Assembly: GCA_026981645.1 (NCBI GenBank)
Contig: JALSII010000006.1
Span: forward strand, 1-64,000
Length of the DNA stretch: 64,000 bases
DNA from: Hyphomicrobiales bacterium
GTDB lineage: Bacteria > Pseudomonadota > Alphaproteobacteria > Rhizobiales > Devosiaceae
Reading direction: 5' to 3'
Shown here piece after piece: positions 36,839 through 45,218 of the stretch; within the stretch, counting starts at the first letter, position 1, and every line of letters starts with the position of its first letter. The notes under the pieces are model-generated. The model saw only the letters and a program-made list of their open reading frames with translations, did not search any database and was not told the origin of the DNA. Position numbers and translations under genes: made by a program.

Positions 36839-38476
36839 TCATGCGACGTTGGTTTTTTCTGCCCTGCCATCAAGATGCTCTGGTGCCAGAAGAGCGCGGG
36901 CCTCGGGCCCCAGTTTGGTGAAATTGTCCTGAAACAGATGCACCAGATGCTGGGCCTGCCTACGGTAGGCTGTGGGGTCTTCCCAGGTTTTTTCAGGATC
37001 AAGCAGAACCGTTTCAACGCCTTTTATGGCAGTTGGCACGGCCAGATCAAAAATCGGGTCGGTGCGGAACTCTGTGTTTTCAAGTTCACCGGAGAGGGCA
37101 GCTTCGAGCATGCGGCGGGTGGTCCTGAGCGCCATGCGCTCGCCAACCCCGTAGGGTCCGCCGGTCCAGCCGGTGTTGAGTAACCAGCAAGTGACCTCAC
37201 CCGAGGCCAGACGCTCAGAGAGCAACTGCCCATAGACGGAAGGGTGACGGGCCATGAAAGGGGCACCAAAACAGGCTGAAAATGTGGCCTGAGGTTCAGT
37301 TATTCCGCGCTCGGTGCCGGCAACCTTGGCGGTGTAACCGGACAGGAAATAGTAGATAGCCTGCTCCAAGGTCAGCTTTGCCAGTGGCGGCAGAACGCCG
37401 AACGCATCGGCGCTCAAAAGCACGATGTTTTTCGGAGCAGGCGCGACACCGCTTTTAACACGGTTGGGGATGGCGCTCAAAGGATAGGCAATGCGGGTGT
37501 TTTCGGTGACGCTGGTATCGGAAAAATCAAGTTCCCCGGTTTCCGCCAGAAGCGTTACGTTTTCAAGAATTGTTGCCGGGCGCATGGCGGCGTTATAGAT
37601 TTCGGGCTCGTTTTCCTTGGTGAGGTTAATGGCCTTGGCGTAACAGCCCCCCTCAAGATTGAAGACCTTGTCGGTGGCCCATCCATGTTCGTCATCACCA
37701 ACCAGCGCACGATCCGGGGCGGTTGAAAGCGTGGTTTTGCCGGTGCCCGACAGGCCGAAAAACAATGTGGTATCACCATTTTTTCCGACATTGGCCGAGC
37801 AGTGCATGGGCAGAATACCGGCCTCGGGGGCGTGGTAGTTGAAAAGGGAAAATACTGATTTCTTGATTTCTCCGGCATAGGCGGTGCCGCAAATGAGAAC
37901 AATATTGCGGGAGAGATCCAGGGCAATAGCTGTGGTGGATTTGGTGCCATGGCGGGCCGGGTCGGTCTGAAAATCAGGCATGTGCACGATGGTGACGTTG
38001 GCGTCAAATCCGCTAAGTTCGGCCTCGGCGGGCCGGATCAGCAAGTGGCGGATGAACAGGGAATGCCAGGCGCTTTCAGAAAATACGTCAATATTGTAGC
38101 GCGATGCGGGGTCGGCTCCGGCAAATAGTTGCTGCTGGTAGATGGAACGGCCCTTGACGTGTTCGAGCATGTCGGCCAGCAACAGATCAAAGCTTTGCGT
38201 ATCAAGGGAGTTGGTATTGTCCCACCAAACTTTTGTTTCGGTTGCGGCATCGCGCACGATAAACTTGTCGCCCGCCGAGCGTCCGGTAAATTTTCCGGTG
38301 GAGGCAACCAGAGCACCCTGAGGCGTTTTGATGACCTCTCCCCGGCGCAGAGCGTGGCCGACAAGGGTCTGGGTCACATAATTCTGGCGAATGACCTTGG
38401 CATTGGAACAAATCCTGGCAGCCACGGCAGCGTTTTTTGTTTCTGTCGGGACGGCGATGCTTTCTAGAGCACTCAT
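36839..38476 (-). CDS. pckA: Phosphoenolpyruvate carboxykinase (ATP)
   Basis: Converts oxaloacetate to phosphoenolpyruvate, the entry step of gluconeogenesis from organic acids. The 545-residue form starts at MSALESIAVP, where GGAAG lies upstream; an ATG four codons earlier is possible. Motifs include TGRSAGDKFIV near the N-terminal third, the kinase P-loop FFGLSGTGKTTLS near 240, the metal-binding LVGDDEHGW and NTGWTGGPYGVG. Length matches ATP-type enzymes. A palindrome pair lies 81-120 bases before the start, right after the LacI-type regulator gene, as in rhizobial pckA regions. First gene of pckA-fba-fbp. Confidence 0.96.
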   Translation of the reverse strand: MSALESIAVPTETKNAAVAARICSNAKVIRQNYVTQTLVGHALRRGEVIKTPQGALVASTGKFTGRSAGDKFIVRDAATETKVWWDNTNSLDTQSFDLLLADMLEHVKGRSIYQQQLFAGADPASRYNIDVFSESAWHSLFIRHLLIRPAEAELSGFDANVTIVHMPDFQTDPARHGTKSTTAIALDLSRNIVLICGTAYAGEIKKSVFSLFNYHAPEAGILPMHCSANVGKNGDTTLFFGLSGTGKTTLSTAPDRALVGDDEHGWATDKVFNLEGGCYAKAINLTKENEPEIYNAAMRPATILENVTLLAETGELDFSDTSVTENTRIAYPLSAIPNRVKSGVAPAPKNIVLLSADAFGVLPPLAKLTLEQAIYYFLSGYTAKVAGTERGITEPQATFSACFGAPFMARHPSVYGQLLSERLASGEVTCWLLNTGWTGGPYGVGERMALRTTRRMLEAALSGELENTEFRTDPIFDLAVPTAIKGVETVLLDPEKTWEDPTAYRRQAQHLVHLFQDNFTKLGPEARALLAPEHLDGRAEKTNVA

Positions 38477-38556
38477 TTCAGCTTCCATCTGATTTTCAAT
38501 CACTGGGTTCGTCTTAACCTGCGTGTTTGACCTGCCGAAGTTGCCAGGACACTCTT

Positions 38557-38570
38557 TGCATGCGCATGCA
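38557..38570. promoter_or_regulatory. LacI-type operator, copy 1
   Basis: TGCATGCGCATGCA is a perfect 14-base palindrome with a central CG, the usual centre of LacI-family operators. It lies 81 bases before the pckA start and 25 bases, centre to centre, from an identical copy. Binding by the adjacent LacI-family regulator is inference. Confidence 0.65.
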
Positions 38571-38580
38571 CTAGAGGCTT

Positions 38581-38596
38581 TTGCATGCGCATGCAA
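38581..38596. promoter_or_regulatory. LacI-type operator, copy 2
   Basis: TTGCATGCGCATGCAA is a perfect 16-base palindrome, ten bases beyond the stop of the LacI-family regulator gene. Two copies about 2.4 helical turns apart would allow cooperative binding on nearly the same face of the helix. Confidence 0.7.
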
Positions 38597-38605
38597 CAGT
38601 AAATT

Positions 38606-39670
38606 TTATGATTGCCAGACTTTTTTGTTATCGATGGTTAAGACCCCTTCCGGGGGAAGTCGGGTGGAGCCGCGCAAAATCAGTTGCCCACGCACTTCAC
38701 GGCGCTGGGCCCGGCGGCCGGGGCTGGCGATCTGGGAATCAATGATTTTGATGGCCTCGCGGGCAAGAGCGGCGGCGGGCTGGGAATAGGTGGTCAGATC
38801 ATAGGCGGCGTGGCCCGCCTCGGGGACATCGTCTACTCCGACGATGGCGATATCCTCAGGCACGCCGAGGCCGAATTCACGTTTGACCACATCAAGGGCA
38901 GCGAAGGCCATATAGTCGGAGGCGCAAAAAATAGCGTCGGCGCGATCGGGTTTTTCAAGCAGAGTGCGTGTTGCTGCCGCTGCGCCCTCAAAAGTATAGT
39001 TTCCATGGACCACATCAACATGATCAAAGCCCGCCAGTTTAAGGCGCCCGGCGAAGGCCTGCTGGCGGATTTCGGAAATGTTGGAGCCTTTACTGCCGCC
39101 GATGAAGGCAAAGCGCGTGTGGCCCGCCGCGACAAAAAAGTCGGCAATGCGTTCGGCGGCGCGCTGGTTTTCACCCCGGACCGTCGAAATGCCAGGCAGT
39201 TTGCTCTCGCGGTTTATCTGGACGATGGGCACCCCGGTTTTTTGGCATTGCAACGTCAGTTCAAGGGAGGCGGTGGTGGCCGTGAGTATCAGCGCATCAA
39301 CCTGATAGGAAAGCACACGCTCAAGTTCAGGGTCCGCCGCACCGTCTGGAGAAGTTGTGAACAGCAGGATGTGCCGCCCCGTCTCGCGCAACTGCTCGGA
39401 CAGCTCCTTGACCACCTGCGCATAGAAGGGATTCTCAAGGCTGGAGATGGCCAGCGCGATGATGTTGGAACGGCCGGTGGCCATGGAGCGGGCCATCAGA
39501 TTGGGCTGATAAGACAGGGATTGGGCCGCTTTGAGGATTTTCTTGCGCGTATCCTCAGCCACGCTGGCACCGGGTGTAAAAGCGCGCGAAACCGCCGACT
39601 GGGAGACGCCAGCGACTTTTGCCACATCACTTTCTGTGGGCGCGCGACGCCCTGTTTTTTTTCTGCTCAC
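38606..39670 (-). CDS. pckR: LacI/GalR-family regulator, PckR-like
   Basis: A repressor-type protein of about 354 residues: an N-terminal helix-turn-helix (PTESDVAKVAGVSQSAVSRAF, then TRKKILKAAQSLSYQPNLMA) and a periplasmic-binding-like effector domain (RSNIIALAISSLENPFYAQVV, FAFIGGSKGSNIS, ISPSS-like hinge regions). The GTG at 39670 is chosen because the DNA-binding domain starts a few residues later; an upstream ATG-less extension to 39754 would add 28 atypical residues. In Sinorhizobium meliloti a LacI-family protein, PckR, is encoded beside pckA and controls gluconeogenic genes; position and family make this the likely orthologue. It is divergent from uxaC. Confidence 0.8.
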   Translation of the reverse strand: MSRKKTGRRAPTESDVAKVAGVSQSAVSRAFTPGASVAEDTRKKILKAAQSLSYQPNLMARSMATGRSNIIALAISSLENPFYAQVVKELSEQLRETGRHILLFTTSPDGAADPELERVLSYQVDALILTATTASLELTLQCQKTGVPIVQINRESKLPGISTVRGENQRAAERIADFFVAAGHTRFAFIGGSKGSNISEIRQQAFAGRLKLAGFDHVDVVHGNYTFEGAAAATRTLLEKPDRADAIFCASDYMAFAALDVVKREFGLGVPEDIAIVGVDDVPEAGHAAYDLTTYSQPAAALAREAIKIIDSQIASPGRRAQRREVRGQLILRGSTRLPPEGVLTIDNKKVWQS

Positions 39671-39754
39671 TATCGAATCCGAAATACGAAGAATCTCCAA
39701 TATCAGATGATAAAGCACAAAGCTGAAGGATGCACCCTTTGCGCAAGACCACAA

Positions 39755-39783
39755 TTGCGATAAAATGACACTTAGTGTAATTA
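39755..39783 (+). promoter_or_regulatory. Candidate uxaC promoter with an inverted repeat in its spacer
   Basis: TTGCGA (39755-39760) and TAATTA (39778-39783) are 17 bases apart. The spacer contains ACACTTAGTGT (39768-39778), an inverted repeat about one base pair, a plausible repressor site. It does not resemble the palindromes in front of pckA. Confidence 0.4.
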
Positions 39784-39831
39784 TTTAGCCCGCAATGCGG
39801 AATGAGCAATTTAGTTTGAGGCCAGACACCC

Positions 39832-41238
39832 ATGCCCCTTCTTGATGAAGACTATCTGTTTCCTGCCGACCCACAAGCGCGTCTGGTGGCCAGAAAGCTA
39901 TATGAGCAAATCCGCGGATTACCGCTGATCAGTCCGCACGGGCACACACAAGCGCAGTGGTTCGCGGATGATGAGGCATTCCCGGACCCGGCGAAACTGC
40001 TGGTCATCCCCGACCATTACATATTCCGCATGCTGGTGTCGCAGGGTATCAAAATGGAAGACCTGGGGGTGCCAAGCGTGGATGGCTCGCCTGTTGAGAC
40101 TGACAGCAGGAAAATCTGGCAAATATTCGCGGACAATTATTATCTGTTCGCAGGCACACCGACCCGGCTTTGGCTGGACCATTCTTTTCAACATATATTT
40201 GGTATTGACGAACCGCTGAATTCTGACAGTGCCGGGCGTTATTTTGACCATATCGCCCAGTGTCTGGAACAGGAGGAGTTCCGCCCCAGAGCGCTCTACG
40301 AAAAGTTCAATCTGGAAGTCATCAGCACAACCGAAGACCCGCTGGACGAACTGAAATATCACCGACAGATAAGGGAAAGCGACTGGAATGGTCGGGTGAT
40401 TTCAGCCTATCGGCCCGATATGGTCGTGGACCCTGATTATGATGGCTTTGCTGAAAAGCTTGTCGCTTTGGGGGAGTTGAGTGACTGCGACACGATGAGC
40501 TGGCAGGGTTATCTTGACGCCCACCGCCAACGGCGGGCCTATTTTATTTCCCTTGGCGCAACTTCGACCGACCACGGACACCCCAGCGCTCGCACCGCCG
40601 ACCTGAACGACGGGGAGGCCGAACGGCTTTTTCACGACGTGGTGTCGGGAAAGGCCAACGAGGAACAAAGAGACCTGTTCCGGGCCCAGATGCTGACGGA
40701 AATGGCAAAAATGAGCATTGAGGACGGTCTGGTGATGCAGTTACACCCCGGCTCGTGGCGCAATCATTCGCGTTCGGTTCACAAAAGGTTCGGACGGGAC
40801 AAGGGATTTGATATCCCCACCGCAACCGACTATGTGAGCGACCTTAAACCGCTGCTGGATGCTGTGGGCCATTCGCCTCAGCTCAGCCTCATTCTGTTCA
40901 CGCTTGACGAAAGCGCCTATTCGCGGGAACTGGCGCCGCTGGCCGGAGCCTATCCGGCGCTCAAACTTGGCCCCGCCTGGTGGTTTTTTGACAGTGCCGA
41001 GGGCATGAAACGCTATCGTGAGCTCACAACGGAAACTGCGGGTTTTTACAATACCGTGGGCTTTAACGATGATACGCGGGCCTTCCCCTCAATTCCGGCG
41101 CGCCATGATGTGGCCCGGCGGGTTGATTGCGCCTATCTGGCCGGACTGGTCACAACCCATCAGTTGCATATGGAGGAAGCTGAGGAGTTGGCGGCAGAAT
41201 TGGCCTATGGGCTGGCCAAGAAGGCTTATAAACTTTAG
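39832..41238 (+). CDS. uxaC: Glucuronate isomerase
   Basis: Converts D-glucuronate to D-fructuronate and D-galacturonate to D-tagaturonate. The 468-residue protein has the family opening DEDYLFPADPQARLVARKLYEQI, the metal-binding ISPHGHTQAQWF, a central EVISTTEDPLDEL, MQLHPGSWRNHS and the C-terminal FPSIPARHDVARRVDCAYLAGLV. No partner genes (uxuA, uxuB, kdgK) lie in the window, so the rest of hexuronate breakdown is elsewhere. It is divergent from the LacI-family regulator gene. A short hairpin with a T-run follows it. Confidence 0.95.
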   Translation: MPLLDEDYLFPADPQARLVARKLYEQIRGLPLISPHGHTQAQWFADDEAFPDPAKLLVIPDHYIFRMLVSQGIKMEDLGVPSVDGSPVETDSRKIWQIFADNYYLFAGTPTRLWLDHSFQHIFGIDEPLNSDSAGRYFDHIAQCLEQEEFRPRALYEKFNLEVISTTEDPLDELKYHRQIRESDWNGRVISAYRPDMVVDPDYDGFAEKLVALGELSDCDTMSWQGYLDAHRQRRAYFISLGATSTDHGHPSARTADLNDGEAERLFHDVVSGKANEEQRDLFRAQMLTEMAKMSIEDGLVMQLHPGSWRNHSRSVHKRFGRDKGFDIPTATDYVSDLKPLLDAVGHSPQLSLILFTLDESAYSRELAPLAGAYPALKLGPAWWFFDSAEGMKRYRELTTETAGFYNTVGFNDDTRAFPSIPARHDVARRVDCAYLAGLVTTHQLHMEEAEELAAELAYGLAKKAYKL

Positions 41239-41255
41239 GTTCTGGACCTTTTTTT
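41237..41255 (+). terminator. Weak rho-independent terminator after uxaC
   Basis: AGGT (41237-41240) pairs with ACCT (41246-41249), extended by a T-G pair over a CTG loop, and runs straight into seven T residues. The stem is short but the T-run is strong and it begins at the stop codon. Confidence 0.45.
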
Positions 41256-41429
41256 CTGCACTAGCATAGCCTTTGCGAATGAACTGAACCGGGCCGCCAT
41301 GAATCTTCTCTTCGAGAGGCTGGCAATAGCGCAACGAACCTTGCGCCATTCAACAATATACATTCAACTATTGCCTGTGTTGGAAAAATCTGTTCTTTGT
41401 TGCGTTCTTTTGCACACTAGGGAACGGCA

Positions 41430-43397
41430 ATGACCACTACACCAACTTTCTGGAAAACCACCACCAAGGCAACGGACAATGTCGCTAATGGCGGAGCGGC
41501 GACCGCCGGGGAGCAATATGACGCCATTGTTCCTCTGGCCAATGGCGGTTTCCTGATTGTCTGGACTGACAACCGCTCACAGCAGGCCCAGGTGTTTGAC
41601 GCCGAAGGCGAAGTTGTCACCACCCATGAAATCGTTCCCTACTGGCCCCTCAATATATTCGGATATGATACCTCGGTGGTTTTCACCACTCTGGCCAACG
41701 GCGATATCGCCATGGTCTTTGATGGCTTCAACGGGGCTGGATATGACCAGTACAAGCTCGCCATTTTTTCAAACTCCGGTGAGTTAAAATCTCTCCAGCC
41801 CATGAATACAATCCTTGTTGATGGGCCAAATGAAAAAACAGACGTGACCATCAGCGCTCTGGCCGATGGCGGATTTGTCGTTGGTTTCAAGGAGCTGGAA
41901 TCGAGTTTTGGTTTTTTGGCCATGAAGCGGTTTGGGGCCGATGGCACAGAGCAGACGCTCACCGGACCTCCGGTTATTCTGGAAGGAGACGTTTACACGG
42001 CGGAAACGACAACGAATGAAGTACGCTCCGCCCGCGAAATCAATTTGACCGACAAGGGCCTGATTGAGGGTTTGACCGGCGGAGGCTTCGTTTCCGTCTG
42101 GGTTGAGGGCAATACCGCCAATACGATTGCAGTGCGGATTTTTGGCGCCGACGGGATGCCGATTGATACGCCAAACAATGTAATTCCGGGGACCGAGGAC
42201 TACGAATTCAATATTGAGGAAAACGCCTCCAATATCCAGCAGCTTCAGGCTGAAGCGCTGTCCGGGGGCGGGTTTGTTGTCACATGGACGGCCACGGGTG
42301 CGGACGCCTGGCAAAAAAACTTCTATGCCGTGATTTCCGCTGACGGCACCATCATCAAAGGCGCAACGGCAGTTCAGCCAGAAGATTCCGCCGGCACCAG
42401 CGAGGACCCTTTGCAGGTGGCCAGTTTTACGGCTGGCTTGCGCCATGCTATTGCCCTGGAAGACGGGGGTTTTTTGATTGTGCGCGAGGACAGGTATCTG
42501 GGAGGCGCTGAAAGCTCCAATGAGCTTATTTTCGAGCGTTTTGATGCCAGCGGAAACAGCCTGTCCGGGCCAGTGTTTTTGGCAAGCGTCAGTTCTGCAA
42601 CGCAGATTACCGCTCCCAATGTCTTGCAACTCAAAGATGGAACTTTGTTGTTTGCCTGGTCCAACCCCAGCGCCCCAGGCGACTATGTTGCGGTGCGTTA
42701 TGACCTGGATGGCAATCAGATCGGAGAAGAATTCGCTCCCATTACAGCCTCCGCCCAGTCGGTGAGGTCGCCCACGCTGGTATTGCTGGAGGATGGCCGC
42801 GTGGCGGTTTCTCTCGATGATTCAACAGGGGAAACCCATTTTTCAATATTGGACCCCCGCGGCTCCGTGATTGTGGGTGACAGTTCAGATGAAACCATCA
42901 CTTCAAGAAAAGACGGAGCAACGGTGAAAGGACTGGGAGGTGATGACATATTACTGGGCCAGCAAGCTGTTGACACGCTCAAGGGGGGAAATGGCGCTGA
43001 CTATCTGTCCGGCGGCAAAAGGGCAGACAAGCTGTTCGGCGGAAACGGCAATGACGAATTGTTCGGCGGCAAGGGCAAAGACAAGATATTCGGTGGCAAG
43101 GGCGATGACAAATTGTTCGGCGGCAAGGGCAATGACTGGCTAAAGGGCAATGGGGGCAAGGATAATTTCGTTTTTGCCAAAAATGAAGGCCGCAACAAAA
43201 TTGCGGACTTTCAAAACGGAAAGGACAAGATAGATTTGACTGCCTTCAATTTCAGTTCAAAGTCCGCGGCAATCGCCAAGTTTACCGAACTGGGTGGGCC
43301 GAACAATGACAAGTTAAAGTTCAAGGCAGCCGGGACGGAAATCATCATCAAAGGTATTGACCTCAAAGACCTGGGCGGCAGTGACCTGATAATCTAG
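41430..43397 (+). CDS. Large RTX calcium-binding protein with a beta-propeller-like N-terminal region
   Basis: A 655-residue protein probably secreted by a type I system, since it lacks an N-terminal signal peptide and ends with an RTX region. Residues 1-490 contain eight spaced copies of a GG-F-x-V-x-W motif (starting near 37, 88, 145, 216, 277, 344, 401 and 454; for example ANGGFLIVWTD, SGGGFVVTWTA), as in beta-propeller blades. Residues about 501-575 are RTX nonapeptides (GGDDILLG, GGNGADYLSGG, GGNGNDELFGG). The end, NFVFAKNEGRNKIADFQNGKDKIDLTAF, resembles the C-terminal secretion part of RTX proteases. The RTX block is unusually rich in lysine. No catalytic motif is seen. GGGAACGG precedes the ATG; no type I secretion genes are adjacent. 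Confidence 0.85.
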   Translation: MTTTPTFWKTTTKATDNVANGGAATAGEQYDAIVPLANGGFLIVWTDNRSQQAQVFDAEGEVVTTHEIVPYWPLNIFGYDTSVVFTTLANGDIAMVFDGFNGAGYDQYKLAIFSNSGELKSLQPMNTILVDGPNEKTDVTISALADGGFVVGFKELESSFGFLAMKRFGADGTEQTLTGPPVILEGDVYTAETTTNEVRSAREINLTDKGLIEGLTGGGFVSVWVEGNTANTIAVRIFGADGMPIDTPNNVIPGTEDYEFNIEENASNIQQLQAEALSGGGFVVTWTATGADAWQKNFYAVISADGTIIKGATAVQPEDSAGTSEDPLQVASFTAGLRHAIALEDGGFLIVREDRYLGGAESSNELIFERFDASGNSLSGPVFLASVSSATQITAPNVLQLKDGTLLFAWSNPSAPGDYVAVRYDLDGNQIGEEFAPITASAQSVRSPTLVLLEDGRVAVSLDDSTGETHFSILDPRGSVIVGDSSDETITSRKDGATVKGLGGDDILLGQQAVDTLKGGNGADYLSGGKRADKLFGGNGNDELFGGKGKDKIFGGKGDDKLFGGKGNDWLKGNGGKDNFVFAKNEGRNKIADFQNGKDKIDLTAFNFSSKSAAIAKFTELGGPNNDKLKFKAAGTEIIIKGIDLKDLGGSDLII

Positions 43398-43669
43398 GGT
43401 CGAAACCCATTAATTTCATGCAATTCTGTCTGAAAGAAAGTGTTCAGATGAAGCACATCGTGCACAAGAGAGGAGTTTTACCTTTTCGAGTAACGATTTT
43501 CTATCAGGCGGGTGCTTTACTTCAAACCCTTCAGGCGCTGTTGACTTTACCCCTGAATGCGTTGCAAACACCTGAAAACCGCCGGCGCGAGGCCGCAAGA
43601 TGGGGTTTCCTGCATGTTCGCGCCTGTTCATCAAACAAAATCAACTGGCGCAGAACGGGTGCAATTAAT
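43398..43669. other. Gap after the RTX gene
   Basis: The near-300-base gap between the RTX gene and the glycosyltransferase stop (43398-43696) holds a weak GGGT/ACCC hairpin just after the RTX stop and, at its right end, a repeat listed separately. Small open frames here have no ribosome binding site or recognisable product. Confidence 0.45.
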
Positions 43670-43694
43670 GGGGCCTGACCCTAAGGTCACAGGC
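43670..43694 (+). repeat. Inverted repeat flanking the glycosyltransferase gene, left copy
   Basis: The core GGGCCTGACCCTAAGGTCA recurs in inverted orientation at 44458-44479, allowing two single-base gaps. Each copy is itself an imperfect hairpin (TGACC against GGTCA). The pair brackets one gene, so it could be terminators of similar design or the ends of a small cassette. Confidence 0.5.
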
Positions 43695-43696
43695 AG

Positions 43697-44437
43697 CTAA
43701 TCCGGCCGGACATCGGTGTGCCCCTTGGTCACCGGGCGCCCGGACAGGGTGACCCAGAAATAGTTCAATGTGTAAATGCCTGCGGTTCTGAACACCCCTT
43801 CCTGCTCCAGACGCCGGCCAGAGGTTTTCATGGGCAGTGAAAAAGTCCACTTTACCGGACCCACCTTGTGCAGTCGCCGGGCAACATCGGTATCTTCCCC
43901 GTAAAACTCGATGGAGCGGTCAAAGCCCCCGGCTTTTTTCCATGCCGAGCGCTTGAGCACAAAATTGCCCCCCTGGATCATTGAACCGATGCGGAAAACA
44001 AAGCGATTGAGCAGGTAAAGCAGGTAGGCGAAATAATAAAAACCCCGGACCAGCGCCCGATTGTACCAGGCCATATCATAGTAGATATAGGGGCCGCTGA
44101 GCGCCACCAGGTCGGGGTGTCTGGCAAAAGTGGTCAGGACGGTGGTTATCCAGCCTTCGGGCAGAAGGGTATCGGCATCAATATTGGCAACCAGTTCGGC
44201 CGTTGTGGCCTCAAAACCTGCGTGGCGGGCGTGAACCAGGCCTTTTTTCATTTCATCCACAACTGTGACGCCGGGATAGCTCAATGCGATTTCCTTTGTT
44301 CTGTCGGTGGAGGCATTGTTGACGACGACAATCTCGGCCCTGCACCCTGAGCGCTCCACTTCGGCCACAACGGAGGCCAGGCACTGCCCGATGAGTACTT
44401 CTTCGTTATAGGCGGGAATGACAAACGCGAGGTCCAT
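43697..44437 (-). CDS. Glycosyltransferase family 2
   Basis: A 246-residue nucleotide-sugar transferase with a GT-A fold: MDLAFVIPAYNEEVLIGQCL at the start, IVVVNNASTDRT, the metal-binding NIDADTLLPEGW near 88 and the catalytic-base region YGEDTDVARRL near 180. A hydrophobic stretch (ALVRGFYYFAYLLYLLNRFVFRIG) near 130-152 may dip into the membrane. Donor and acceptor cannot be deduced. No polysaccharide cluster surrounds it; it stands alone between two inverted repeats and its neighbours are of other function. Confidence 0.88.
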   Translation of the reverse strand: MDLAFVIPAYNEEVLIGQCLASVVAEVERSGCRAEIVVVNNASTDRTKEIALSYPGVTVVDEMKKGLVHARHAGFEATTAELVANIDADTLLPEGWITTVLTTFARHPDLVALSGPYIYYDMAWYNRALVRGFYYFAYLLYLLNRFVFRIGSMIQGGNFVLKRSAWKKAGGFDRSIEFYGEDTDVARRLHKVGPVKWTFSLPMKTSGRRLEQEGVFRTAGIYTLNYFWVTLSGRPVTKGHTDVRPD

Positions 44438-44457
44438 ACTGAACTTTCAAAAAGAGG

Positions 44458-44479
44458 CTCTGACCTAGGGTCAGGGCCC
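44458..44479 (-). repeat. Inverted repeat flanking the glycosyltransferase gene, right copy
   Basis: Read on the minus strand this is GGGCCCTGACCCTAGGTCAG, matching the left copy except for two single-base gaps. It contains CTGACC-TAG-GGTCAG, a perfect six-base hairpin, and touches the stop codon of the TSUP permease gene, so it may act as that gene's terminator. Confidence 0.5.
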
Positions 44480-45216
44480 TAGCTGAACATAATCAGGCGG
44501 ATGGCGGCAATGATAACCGCTATACGGATCAGCCACTTGAACATGCTCAAGTTGATGAGCTTGAGAATTTTCACCCCCAGCCAGGCTCCCAGAAGAATAA
44601 TGGGCACCGCCACCAGATTGAGCTTCAGCGTATCGGTGGTAATCAATCCCAAATTGACTGAAAACGGCACCTTAACGATGTTGAGCACCAGAAAATACCA
44701 AGAGCGGGTACCGACAAATTTCTCCTTTGTCAAACCCATTTGCAACAGAAAAATGCCGAAGATAGGACCGGCGGCATTGGCAACCATCGAGGCGGCACCG
44801 GCGGCAAGACCGACCAGAGCGGTAGCGATTTTGCCGCCCTGTGGCCTGAGACGCGCATACTCAATCATCAAGGAAATCACCAGCATAATGAGAATAATGA
44901 CGCCGATGGCCCGCTCGAAAACCTCTGCAGGCAACAGGTCAACAATAAAAAATCCAATGACAATACCAACCACGGCCGCCGGGAAAATCCTGAGCAGGAT
45001 GGGCCACTGGCAGTCGCGCCGGTAATAAATCACCGCCATGATGTCGGCGACAATAAGCATGGGCAGCATTATGCCGGGCGACGCCTTGCCCGGAAATGCC
45101 AGCGCCAGCAGAAGTACGGCCAGAATGCCGACACCGCCCACCGAGGTTTTGGTAAACCCGATCAGGGCGGCGGCGAGGACAAAATAAAAAAGCTGAAGCG
45201 TGGTAAGATCAAAAAT
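44479..45216 (-). CDS. TSUP (TauE/SafE) family permease with a probable non-canonical start
   Basis: A membrane protein of about 245 residues and eight helices; the family exports or imports organosulfur compounds and other small anions. Homologous N termini carry a helix ending GFTKTSVGGVGILAV. The first ATG/GTG codon (GTG, 45141) falls inside that motif, but the frame is open further and encodes FDLTTLQLFYFVLAAALIGFTKTSV before it. ATT at 45214-45216, six bases after AGGTGA, or CTG at 45220-45222, overlapping the dctP stop as CTGA, are the only upstream candidates. I give the ATT as most likely. It probably belongs to the second TRAP operon. Confidence 0.75.
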   Translation of the reverse strand: MFDLTTLQLFYFVLAAALIGFTKTSVGGVGILAVLLLALAFPGKASPGIMLPMLIVADIMAVIYYRRDCQWPILLRIFPAAVVGIVIGFFIVDLLPAEVFERAIGVIILIMLVISLMIEYARLRPQGGKIATALVGLAAGAASMVANAAGPIFGIFLLQMGLTKEKFVGTRSWYFLVLNIVKVPFSVNLGLITTDTLKLNLVAVPIILLGAWLGVKILKLINLSMFKWLIRIAVIIAAIRLIMFS

Positions 45217-45218
45217 TC

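Noticed and set aside
43418-43678. Possible 86-residue protein in the gap before the glycosyltransferase gene
   Set aside because: No ribosome binding site, no recognisable family and its 3' end runs into the repeat.
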